From an uncultured Alphaproteobacteria bacterium (lineage in GTDB: Bacteria > Pseudomonadota > Alphaproteobacteria > Thalassobaculales > Thalassobaculaceae): a stretch of 6,153 bases of DNA. The notes below the pieces were generated by a model. The model was not told where the DNA came from. It was given only the letters and a program-made list of their open reading frames with translations, and did not search any database. The stretch covers positions 1 to 6,153 of the forward strand of contig CALIMD010000018.1 of NCBI GenBank assembly GCA_938028645.1, given 5' to 3'. This document shows positions 1 through 6,113 of this stretch, piece after piece (within the stretch, counting starts at the first letter, position 1; each line of letters begins with the position of its first letter). A program made the position numbers and the translations under genes.

Positions 1-2541
1 TTGAATGTTCTTCATTGCTACTTCAAGTTGCATATCGGCAGGTGGATTAATCTGCAGCGTTATTGTTCGTAGCTGTTCTTTATGTCGGATTTCCGATGGG
101 CCTGTAGTGACATCGATAGTTGATAAAGAACTCGCGGGTACAATTTGACCACTCTTTGTCACAACAGGAAGGTTGTTAATATCTTGCGTTGCTTCGATAT
201 GATGTTTTGGGCCTCGTAGCGTTAGGTCAATACGTTTTCCATCCACTGTAATTTCAGCTACCCGCAAACCGTCATTAAAGGCGTCTAGAGTTTGACCTAA
301 AGCCTGAGTAGATACCCCATTATCTGCTAAGTTAACCCTATTAGGAGTAACCCTTATTTCTGGAGCCCCCAGACTAAGGGATGGTCTGGGTCGCATTCTG
401 GTCCCCTCTCGCCTAGGCATGATTTTTTCTAGTTTTCCGGCGGCCCGCTGAGCAACACTCATTATCTCTTCTAGTGTGCCACCGGAGACATCCAGGTCTA
501 CTGAGCGTGAACCCCCAATGCCGCGACCGAAAATGGATCGTTTCCTCATTATTCCATATGTTTTAGGTTCACTATAAAGAGATCGTTCTAATACTGGTAT
601 GAGTTCGTCAACTCGAGTTGGGTCAACCGCAACTGCTCCAATGATGGCGTTGGCACGAAAAGCGGCGAAGAAAAATCTTTCCATTGTGGGGACACCATTT
701 CCATCTTCGGTTTGATTGCCCTCAGGATCCCATAATTTTTTTGTCGCATTTTCTAGCTTTCCGGCAATTTTCGTCATTGTAGGAAGATTATATCCAGACG
801 GGGGAAGGATATAGCCAATAACAAGATTGCGGTTTCCATCTGGTAAATAATCTAATTTTGGGAGTAAAAGTGTCGTGATAATCCCCGAGAGTAAAACGAC
901 AATAAGCACTACCCCGGCAGCTCTGGGGCGGCTCGATATGACACGCTTTGTAAAATTTAAAATAGTCGATACGAACGAGCTAGCGAATAGATCCAAAAAA
1001 GGTAGTTTGCGACCTTCCACAGTTTTTTTGAGGTCTCCAGACAAAAGTTTACTCGATAAAGCGGGAATCACTGTAATAGAAACCAACAAAGACAATAACA
1101 CCGAAACGGATATGGCAACGGCTATATCTCTAAAAAGTTGACCTACCTCCAGTTCCATCACAAGTATTGGTATGAAGACCATAACCGTTGTTAAGGCAGA
1201 CACTAGTACTGCCCCCCAGACTTGATTTGCTCCTTCGAAGGCGGCCTGTTTTATAGGTAAGCCGTTCTGTCTCAATCTGAATATATTTTCTAAAACGACA
1301 ATCGCTGCGTCTACAACCATCCCTACCGCAAATGCCAAACCTGCTAAAGATATTACGTTGATAGATCTACCCAGAGCTGCCATTGCTACAAAAGACCCTA
1401 TCACAGACACAGGTATGGCCAGAGATACAACAAGGGTAGCCGAACCACTCCTCAAAAATAGAAGAAGTACTATGGCGGCTAATGTCCCGCCTATATAGAT
1501 ATTTTGTTGAACCAAATTAATTGCGGAGTCGATGTAAGTTGTTTCGTCATAAACTTGTGTTAGGAATATTTTTTCTGGCAATAATTCATTGTTGTTCAAT
1601 TCATCAACAGCCTGCCGAATACCCTTCATAATCTCGATTACATTGGCTCCAGTTTCTCGATACACAGGTAATGCAATGGCCGGCTCACTCATCATACGAA
1701 TTCTTGAGACTGGTTGTTTGTAACCAAAAACTACATCGGCCACATCGCGAATTTTAATGCGTGTAATACGTCCAGATGCGGGGTCCATTAAAGATCTCAA
1801 CACAACTTCATTGACGGCCTCGATTGAGCTGAAATCGCCCTCTGTTCGGACAACATAACGTCTTTTCCCCTCGTCTATGGCACCAGCTGATACGGAAGCA
1901 TTGGCATTTTGAAGAGCTTTAACGACATCGGGAATTGTTAACTTGTATTGCGCAAGGTTTTCGGGGTTTGTAACGACTTGCATCTCCCGTTCAGCACCGC
2001 CATAAACCCGTACCTCGGAGATCCCGTTTACTCGCTCGAGGCGATCTTTAATAAAATCTTTAGCCAAGTCATAGTAACCATGTATTTCTGAGTTATTGTC
2101 AGTTAATTTCCTCAATATTAACCAAGCTATAGCGTTGTCTTCCGATCCGGCCGTATTAAGAGTAGGCTGGTCAACTTCGGTTGGATAGTTGCCGACACGA
2201 TCCAACCTGTTTGACACCAGTAATAGGGCTTTTGTCATATCCTGACCGACACCAAATTCAAGCGTTACGCGGGCTCTACCTGTTTCAGATTTACTGACAA
2301 TAGACTCAATGCCTTCGATACCTTTTAGTTGTTTTTCCTGTCTGTTTACAATTTCTCGTTCAACTTCCGCAGGCGCTGCACCCGGCCATTGTGTTGTAAT
2401 AGTAATTACTGGTTGATTAACATCCGGCGTTAATTGAATAGGAATGCTTTGCAGCGCAACACCGCCAAACATTACAATCATTAGAACGGCTGCTATTACA
2501 GCTATTGGGCGTATTATCGAAACCGAAATCAAACGATCCAT
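1..2541 (-). CDS. RND efflux transporter permease subunit (AcrB/HAE1-type), C-terminus cut off by window edge
   Basis: This is the inner-membrane proton/substrate antiporter of a tripartite RND pump. I read all 847 in-frame codons from ATG 2541 to base 1 and found no stop; AcrB relatives are about 1,030-1,050 residues, so about 200 C-terminal residues (TM8-12) lie outside. Visible in order: TM1 (about residues 8-30, after MDRLISVSIIRP), porter PN1/PN2 and docking segments (about 31-340), TM2 (about 348-366), TM3 (about 370-390), TM4 (about 396-420, motif VVDAAIVVLEN), TM5 (about 442-465), TM6 (about 469-495), TM7 (about 540-561), then the second periplasmic half starting LDYLPDGNRN at 564. 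The layout is colinear with AcrB. In TM4 the first proton-relay aspartate is present (D411) but the second position is Ala412. A GAGG Shine-Dalgarno lies 7 nt before the ATG, within the end of the upstream fusion-protein gene, so translation is probably coupled. Family assignment is firm; substrate is unknown. Confidence 0.96.
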   Translation of the reverse strand, partial: MDRLISVSIIRPIAVIAAVLMIVMFGGVALQSIPIQLTPDVNQPVITITTQWPGAAPAEVEREIVNRQEKQLKGIEGIESIVSKSETGRARVTLEFGVGQDMTKALLLVSNRLDRVGNYPTEVDQPTLNTAGSEDNAIAWLILRKLTDNNSEIHGYYDLAKDFIKDRLERVNGISEVRVYGGAEREMQVVTNPENLAQYKLTIPDVVKALQNANASVSAGAIDEGKRRYVVRTEGDFSSIEAVNEVVLRSLMDPASGRITRIKIRDVADVVFGYKQPVSRIRMMSEPAIALPVYRETGANVIEIMKGIRQAVDELNNNELLPEKIFLTQVYDETTYIDSAINLVQQNIYIGGTLAAIVLLLFLRSGSATLVVSLAIPVSVIGSFVAMAALGRSINVISLAGLAFAVGMVVDAAIVVLENIFRLRQNGLPIKQAAFEGANQVWGAVLVSALTTVMVFIPILVMELEVGQLFRDIAVAISVSVLLSLLVSITVIPALSSKLLSGDLKKTVEGRKLPFLDLFASSFVSTILNFTKRVISSRPRAAGVVLIVVLLSGIITTLLLPKLDYLPDGNRNLVIGYILPPSGYNLPTMTKIAGKLENATKKLWDPEGNQTEDGNGVPTMERFFFAAFRANAIIGAVAVDPTRVDELIPVLERSLYSEPKTYGIMRKRSIFGRGIGGSRSVDLDVSGGTLEEIMSVAQRAAGKLEKIMPRREGTRMRPRPSLSLGAPEIRVTPNRVNLADNGVSTQALGQTLDAFNDGLRVAEITVDGKRIDLTLRGPKHHIEATQDINNLPVVTKSGQIVPASSLSTIDVTTGPSEIRHKEQLRTITLQINPPADMQLEVAMKNIQ

Positions 2542-2545
2542 GGAT

Positions 2546-3670
2546 CTACCTCATGTCATTCGGTTTGATAGGTTCTCCGGGCCTTAATCGCTCATTGCCA
2601 CGCACGACTACAAGATCTCCAACTTTTAATCCGGCAAGTACTTCAAACCTGTTTCCAATCGCCCGTCCTAATTTAATAGGCTGAATATTTGCAGTGCCTT
2701 TACGAAATATAAAAACAATTTTTTTCCCTTTCTTAACCAATACTGCGTCTTTATGTACGGTCGTGACTTCGCCTGGGTTTCCAATGGGTAGTTTGAGTGT
2801 CACAGACTGATTACCAAGAAGGCCGTTTTGGTATTCCTCATCTTCGATAATGAGTCTTATTGCCACAGCCCTGGTCATTGAATTTTCTTGCGGAATGATA
2901 GCTCTTATTATCGTATTAAGAGTAATCCCATTTTGAAGCGTCGCGGTTACTTTTGCATTCGTTTTTAGTGCTAGCGCCCGTATCGATGGTACATCTGCCT
3001 CTATTTCGAGGTCGGTATCATTAAAAATGGTTATTATTGGATCACCAACTCGTACGTAATTTCCAGGTAAAGTATGCCGCTTTATCACCACCCCGGGATA
3101 AGGGGCTCTAATGTAGGTGTCCTGAAGAGCAATTTGCCCTGCTTTCAGACTAGCCTTTGATTGGTCAATATCGGCGCGAGCACGGCTCACCATTTCTGCA
3201 GAAATTTCTAAGTCCCGCTCACTATCTTCTTCCCTGTCTTTTCGAAATGCTGCTGAAGTCCTCAGTGCAAGAATTCGCTTGTGCGTCTGCTCCATTTTTC
3301 TATAATTTACGGTTTCTTTTGCCAGCTGAGCCTTCGTTATTTTTAAATTAGCGTGCAAAAGTTGTATTTGGTTATCAAGGCGATCGGAAGCCAGCTTTAC
3401 TAATAAGTCATCCTTTTTTACTCGGTCTCCAACTTGGACAAACATTTTATCGACACGTTCTGCTATTCTCGTTGCAACGACCCCTGACTCTTTTGCTATA
3501 AATCGCCCAAGAACAGGCATGGTTTGGAGAAGAGGTTCCGATATCACTTTATCAACCCCAACGGCACTAACTCGTTGCTGAGCGGCACCGGCGGAAATTA
3601 GAAACGGCAGTAATAACAGTCCAAAAATATTAGGAATCAATATAAATTTTATTGCTTGTTTTCTAATCAT
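2546..3670 (-). CDS. RND efflux periplasmic adaptor (membrane fusion protein, HlyD/AcrA family)
   Basis: Adaptor that bridges the RND permease to an outer-membrane TolC-type channel. Using ATG 3670 (374 aa): a basic start (MIRKQAIK) and hydrophobic core give a Sec signal peptide, likely cut after AGAA near residue 30. There is no cysteine in the protein, so it is not a lipoprotein like AcrA. The first biotinyl-lipoyl half spans about 60-96 (VQVGDRVKKDDLLVKL), an alpha-helical hairpin rich in charged and Gln residues about 97-184, the second lipoyl half about 185-215 (IRAPYPGVV, then GNYVRVGDPI), a beta-barrel about 221-296, and a membrane-proximal domain to the end (GLKVGDLVVVRG). An in-frame TTG at 3682 would add four residues, but GGA sits 7 nt before the ATG and no Shine-Dalgarno precedes the TTG, so I prefer 3670. 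It is first in the operon, and its TAG is 4 nt from the permease start. Confidence 0.94.
   Translation of the reverse strand: MIRKQAIKFILIPNIFGLLLLPFLISAGAAQQRVSAVGVDKVISEPLLQTMPVLGRFIAKESGVVATRIAERVDKMFVQVGDRVKKDDLLVKLASDRLDNQIQLLHANLKITKAQLAKETVNYRKMEQTHKRILALRTSAAFRKDREEDSERDLEISAEMVSRARADIDQSKASLKAGQIALQDTYIRAPYPGVVIKRHTLPGNYVRVGDPIITIFNDTDLEIEADVPSIRALALKTNAKVTATLQNGITLNTIIRAIIPQENSMTRAVAIRLIIEDEEYQNGLLGNQSVTLKLPIGNPGEVTTVHKDAVLVKKGKKIVFIFRKGTANIQPIKLGRAIGNRFEVLAGLKVGDLVVVRGNERLRPGEPIKPNDMR
2549..2552 (-). promoter_or_regulatory. Shine-Dalgarno of the RND permease inside the adaptor gene
   Basis: On the minus strand GAGG lies 7 nt before the permease ATG at 2541 and is part of the adaptor's last codons (ATG AGG TAG). 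The ribosome finishing the adaptor is placed directly at the permease start, which suggests translational coupling and matched subunit supply. The spacing is read directly; the coupling is inferred. Confidence 0.75.
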
Positions 3671-3699
3671 ATGAAAATCCAAAACAATTTGATAGCTAA

Positions 3700-3709
3700 T
3701 GGTCGACCA
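3700..3709. promoter_or_regulatory. Perfect palindrome TGGTCGACCA, candidate operator of the efflux operon
   Basis: A perfect 10-bp dyad 30 nt upstream of the adaptor ATG (3670) and about 20 nt downstream of a TATAGT -10-like box on the minus strand (3729-3734). That puts it near the transcription start, where a dimeric repressor would block transcription. Next to it on the minus strand is ACCGTTTGGT, which partly repeats the GGT/ACC arms. Efflux operons are often controlled by TetR- or MarR-family repressors binding such dyads, but no regulator gene is in the window, so the binding protein is unknown. A 10-bp palindrome can also occur by chance. Confidence 0.4.
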
Positions 3710-3728
3710 ACCAAACGGTAATGCAGGA

Positions 3729-3734
3729 ACTATA
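3729..3734 (-). promoter_or_regulatory. Possible -10 box for the efflux operon
   Basis: On the minus strand this reads TATAGT, five of six matches to TATAAT, 58 nt upstream of the adaptor ATG. No recognisable -35 hexamer lies 16-18 nt further upstream. An alternative pair is TTGCAT (3763-3768) with TAATAA (3740-3745) at 17-nt spacing, matching the consensus at only three positions each. In AT-rich DNA both could be chance. Confidence 0.25.
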
Positions 3735-3761
3735 CGTTCTTATTAGTTTTACAAGTCTTTC

Positions 3762-3784
3762 TATGCAATTCTTTTTATGCAATT
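3762..3784. repeat. Direct repeat TATGCAATT x2, 14-bp period
   Basis: The 9-mer TATGCAATT occurs at 3762-3770 and again at 3776-3784, separated by five bases (CTTTT). The 14-bp period is not an integral number of helical turns, so two bound proteins would lie on different faces. It sits upstream of the presumed efflux promoter. It could be a tandem activator site or simply low-complexity AT-rich sequence. Confidence 0.45.
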
Positions 3785-3880
3785 ATTATTTATAAACAAG
3801 ACTGCTAAATATTAACGTGGTGTTATTTTTCGGCTCAAACGGAGCTTTATTTGAAGTTTTGTAAGACTAACTTTGTTTGT

Positions 3881-3896
3881 GACAAAAACTATTGTC
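3881..3896. repeat. Inverted repeat GACAA-6 nt-TTGTC
   Basis: Perfect 5-bp arms (3881-3885 and 3892-3896) around AAACTA, extendable by a G-U and a G-C pair in RNA to 3879-3898. It lies 70 nt before the deacetylase start. It is not followed by a T-run, so it is not a typical terminator. It may be a protein-binding dyad or a weak hairpin in a 5' leader. Confidence 0.3.
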
Positions 3897-3952
3897 GCCC
3901 AATGCTTTAAATGTGCAGACCCTATGAGGGTTTCATTGCAGTAGTTAGTAAT

Positions 3953-3958
3953 TATAAT
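3953..3958 (+). promoter_or_regulatory. TATAAT -10 box close to the deacetylase start
   Basis: A perfect TATAAT ends 8 nt before the ATG at 3967. No good -35 lies 16-18 nt upstream. If used, transcription would begin at about 3964-3967, giving a leaderless or nearly leaderless mRNA. However AGG at 3959-3961, 5 nt before the ATG, would serve as a Shine-Dalgarno on a transcript starting further upstream. The two readings exclude each other. Confidence 0.3.
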
Positions 3959-3966
3959 AGGCGGTT

Positions 3967-4893
3967 ATGACGATCTTATTCACACATCAATCTTGCCTTC
4001 TACATAAAGTTGCTGCAGGGCATCCAGAAAACCCATCGAGATTGAAGGTATTGGAGGCCCTATTTTCAGACGACACATTCAAAGAATTAGAGAGAAGAGA
4101 TGCACCATTGGGAACTGTCGATCAAATAGCATTGATGCACTCAAAACAATATATCGAAGAGATTATGAGGGCCGTTCCAGATAATGAACTTCTATATTTA
4201 GATGCTGACACGTCATTATCCCATGGATCAATTGAAGCGGCTATGAGAGGGTGTGGGTCCGTTTGCGCCGCTATTGATGCGCTAATGACAGAAAATGTTA
4301 AAAACGCTTTTTGTGCTGTTCGTCCACCAGGGCATCACGCTGAGACGGAGAAGGCTATGGGGTTTTGCTTGTTCAATAATGCAGCTATTGGTGCTGCATA
4401 CGCTCGAGAAAAATTTAACGTTGATAGAGTGGCAGTTGTCGATTTTGATGTTCATCATGGTAATGGAACGCAAGAAATGTTCTGGTCGCAACCTAATCTT
4501 TTATATGCATCAACCCATCAAATGCCATTATTCCCGGGGACAGGCGCTGTATCTGAGGTCGGAGAACATAATAACGTTATAAATGCCCCACTTTTGCCTG
4601 GCTCTGGCAGTTTCGAATTCAGAGCAGCCTTTAATGAAATTATTTTGCCTGGGTTGAAACAATTCAGTCCAGATTTATTAATTGTTTCTGCTGGCTTTGA
4701 CGCCCACGCTGATGATCCCCTCGCTAGTTTAAATTTACATGAGGATGATTTTTCATGGATTACTTCGGAATTATTATCAATCGCTGAAAAATACTCAGAT
4801 GGGCGTTTGGTTTCTGTATTAGAAGGTGGGTATAACCTTGAAGCGCTGAGCAGTTCCGCATCTGTACATATGCGGGAACTCATGTCAGTTTAG
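3967..4893 (+). CDS. Histone deacetylase-like / acetoin-utilisation-family zinc amidohydrolase
   Basis: Member of the arginase/deacetylase fold family, which hydrolyses acetyl-amide bonds on lysines, polyamines or small amides; the substrate here is unknown. At 308 aa it is a full single catalytic domain with no extension. Visible: HPENPSRL near 19-26, RPPGHHAE with the catalytic His pair H123/H124, VDFDVHHGNGTQ (D161 and H163 as zinc ligands, D159 in the buried charge relay), GFDAHADDP with zinc ligand D245, and EGGYN with Y289 as the transition-state tyrosine. All catalytic residues are intact, so it should be active. There is no signal peptide, so it acts in the cytoplasm. ATG 3967 is the only likely start, because the in-frame codons before it are GTT, GCG and the stop TAG (3958-3960). 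It is followed after 46 nt by xseB with no terminator visible, so it probably leads the xseB-ispA-dxs transcription unit. Confidence 0.95.
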   Translation: MTILFTHQSCLLHKVAAGHPENPSRLKVLEALFSDDTFKELERRDAPLGTVDQIALMHSKQYIEEIMRAVPDNELLYLDADTSLSHGSIEAAMRGCGSVCAAIDALMTENVKNAFCAVRPPGHHAETEKAMGFCLFNNAAIGAAYAREKFNVDRVAVVDFDVHHGNGTQEMFWSQPNLLYASTHQMPLFPGTGAVSEVGEHNNVINAPLLPGSGSFEFRAAFNEIILPGLKQFSPDLLIVSAGFDAHADDPLASLNLHEDDFSWITSELLSIAEKYSDGRLVSVLEGGYNLEALSSSASVHMRELMSV

Positions 4894-4926
4894 TTTTTGA
4901 GTTTTAGACTTTTCACGTAGGTCGTT

Positions 4927-4933
4927 AAGGAGG
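4927..4933 (+). promoter_or_regulatory. Perfect Shine-Dalgarno AAGGAGG fixing the TTG start of xseB
   Basis: AAGGAGG followed by a 6-nt spacer (TATAAA) places the ribosome exactly on the TTG at 4940. The next in-frame methionine is after two thirds of the domain, so this site settles the start. It is by far the strongest ribosome binding site in the window and presumably offsets the weak start codon. Confidence 0.9.
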
Positions 4934-4939
4934 TATAAA

Positions 4940-5182
4940 TTGACGGAAGAGAATAAATCATTAGAAAGTGTAAGTTTTGAGGAATCTCTTGCGGAACTAG
5001 AAGCTATAGTTGACCGATTAGAAAGTGGACAAGGTTCCCTAGACGAAGCGATAAAAGCTTATGAAAGAGGGTCAGAACTCAAGAGACATTGTCAAACGAA
5101 ACTAGATGAAGCAAGAATGAAGGTAGAAAAAATTAGATTGCCAGAGAATAGAAATAAACCAGAAGTCTCCGACTTCGAATAA
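4940..5182 (+). CDS. xseB: Exodeoxyribonuclease VII small subunit
   Basis: Small subunit of exonuclease VII, which with several copies bound to the large subunit XseA degrades single-stranded DNA from both ends into oligonucleotides during repair. The 80 aa match the usual family length of about 70-90. The family pattern is clear: FEESLAELEAIVDRLESGQGS (13-33 region), LDEAIKAYERGSELKRHCQ, then LDEARMKVEKI; the two charged helices form the characteristic helical hairpin. The protein begins MTEENKSLES from a TTG codon behind AAGGAGG. The acidic tail after residue 66 is variable in the family. XseA is not in the window, as is usual, since xseA and xseB are normally unlinked. It lies 46 nt after the deacetylase gene and 26 nt before ispA. 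Confidence 0.96.
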   Translation: MTEENKSLESVSFEESLAELEAIVDRLESGQGSLDEAIKAYERGSELKRHCQTKLDEARMKVEKIRLPENRNKPEVSDFE

Positions 5183-5208
5183 ACAGATCGTATTTTAAAC
5201 CACAATCG

Positions 5209-6102
5209 ATGACAAAAAATCGCCTCAAAGACGTGTTAGATGCCTCTGCTGCAAAAGTTGAAACGGTAATAGAGAGCTTATTGCCTAGTTCACAGGGTAT
5301 AGAAGCCCCGCTCCTTGAAGCTATTCGATATAGCTCCCTTGGCGGGGGGAAGAGACTGCGTTCTTTTATGGTTCTCCAATCAGCCCGTCTATTTAAAGTC
5401 GAAGAATTATATGCTTTGAGAGTGGCGGCAGCCGTTGAGTTTTTGCATAGTTACTCACTCATTCATGACGATTTACCCGCTATGGATAATAGCGACACAA
5501 GAAGAGGAAAGCAGAGCTGTCATATCAAATTTGGTGAGGCGACGGCGATATTGGCAGGTGATGCGCTCCAAGCGCTTGCTTTTGAAACCCTTGTTTCGGA
5601 GGAAACACACCCTGAACCTGGTATCCGTTGTCGGTTGGTTAACGCATTGGCTTCTGCCTCGGGGGGAGCGGGCATGGTGGCAGGCCAAATGATGGATTTA
5701 GTTGGTGAAACCACCTCATTGTCATTCGATCAGATAACCAGATTGCAGAATTTAAAGACTGGTGAGATGTTTGCCTTTAGCGCTAGAGCTGGAGCGATTT
5801 TATCAGGGGCCTCTTCCACCGAAGAAGATAATCTTAGAAAATATGCGGAAAGATTTGGGTTGGCCTTTCAAATAGCAGATGATTTGCTAGATTTAGAGGG
5901 GGATCCATCGGAGGTTGGAAAACCTACCGGTCAAGATGAAAATGCCAATAAAGCTACGTTCGTTTCTGTGCTAGGTGCGGATCGAGCTCGCAATAAGGCG
6001 GAAATTTTAATTGAAGAAGCATTGATTATGCTTGATAACTGGGATGAAGCAGCGCAAGCCTTGAGGGATTTGGCGCGTTATGTATTAAACAGAACGAATT
6101 AA
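5209..6102 (+). CDS. ispA: Farnesyl diphosphate synthase / short-chain polyprenyl synthetase
   Basis: Cytoplasmic enzyme condensing dimethylallyl-PP with isopentenyl-PP to geranyl-PP and then farnesyl-PP, the precursor of quinone side chains, undecaprenyl-PP and hopanoids. At 297 aa it has the length of E. coli IspA. Visible: GGGKRLRSF (45-53) for diphosphate binding, the first aspartate-rich motif DDLPAMD at 87-93 followed by RRGK, GMVAGQMMDL (155-164), KTG (183-185), and the second motif DDLLD (224-228) followed by GKPTGQDENANKAT. The two-residue insertion in the first motif (DDxxxxD) and the tyrosine five residues before it (Y82) fit type II bacterial farnesyl-PP synthase, so C15 product is likely. 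ATG 5209 has no Shine-Dalgarno, yet the next Met (54) is beyond an essential motif and no in-frame start exists upstream in the gap. xseB upstream and dxs downstream support the call. Confidence 0.95.
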   Translation: MTKNRLKDVLDASAAKVETVIESLLPSSQGIEAPLLEAIRYSSLGGGKRLRSFMVLQSARLFKVEELYALRVAAAVEFLHSYSLIHDDLPAMDNSDTRRGKQSCHIKFGEATAILAGDALQALAFETLVSEETHPEPGIRCRLVNALASASGGAGMVAGQMMDLVGETTSLSFDQITRLQNLKTGEMFAFSARAGAILSGASSTEEDNLRKYAERFGLAFQIADDLLDLEGDPSEVGKPTGQDENANKATFVSVLGADRARNKAEILIEEALIMLDNWDEAAQALRDLARYVLNRTN

Positions 6103-6107
6103 AAGGG
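6101..6107 (+). promoter_or_regulatory. Shine-Dalgarno of dxs overlapping the ispA stop
   Basis: AAAAGGG begins inside the ispA stop codon TAA (6100-6102) and lies 6 nt before the ATG at 6114. This fits tight coupling of ispA and dxs translation and supports 6114 as a real start. Confidence 0.65.
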
Positions 6108-6113
6108 TTTATA

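Larger units (their letters stand above)
3671..3966. other. Divergent intergenic region, no convincing gene
   Basis: About 296 nt of AT-rich DNA between the leftward efflux operon and the rightward deacetylase-xseB-ispA-dxs block, so it should hold promoters for both. It carries a 10-bp palindrome (3700-3709), an imperfect inverted repeat GAAC-5 nt-GTTC (3727-3739), a 9-bp direct repeat (3762-3784), a GACAA/TTGTC inverted repeat (3881-3896), an ACCCT/AGGGT hairpin (3919-3931) and a TATAAT box (3953-3958). The only reading frames are 24 and 19 codons long and neither has a Shine-Dalgarno. No tRNA or other RNA gene was recognised. Confidence 0.8.

Noticed and set aside
875..1141. 88-codon plus-strand frame opposite the RND permease
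   Set aside because: It lies wholly antisense to a continuous, well-recognised permease frame (TM6-TM7 and following region) and its translation resembles no family.
3157..3351. 64-codon plus-strand frame opposite the adaptor
   Set aside because: Antisense to the coiled-coil segment of the membrane fusion protein; no family resemblance.
3671..3682. TTG start at 3682 for the adaptor, adding four residues
   Set aside because: No Shine-Dalgarno upstream, whereas ATG 3670 has GGA at 7 nt and gives a cleaner signal peptide.
3721..3795. 24-codon plus-strand frame (starting MQELYVLISF) in the intergenic region
   Set aside because: No Shine-Dalgarno, ends 171 nt before the next gene, and its hydrophobic look is what AT-rich DNA gives by chance.
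3917..3933. ACCCT/AGGGT hairpin as a transcription terminator
   Set aside because: Only five perfect pairs, a three-base loop, and followed by TTTC rather than a T-run; there is also no upstream gene on the plus strand to terminate.
4282..4883. Frames on both strands within the deacetylase gene (4282-4491 minus, 4295-4582 plus, 4518-4883 minus)
   Set aside because: All overlap the conserved catalytic core of the deacetylase, whose frame carries every expected motif.
4894..4939. Terminator or promoter between the deacetylase and xseB
   Set aside because: The gap has short T-runs but no hairpin and no convincing promoter pair; it is better read as an intra-operon spacer.
5435..5714. Three frames within ispA (5435-5692 plus, 5473-5688 minus, 5520-5714 minus)
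   Set aside because: They overlap the intact prenyl-synthase frame between the two aspartate-rich motifs and have no independent support.
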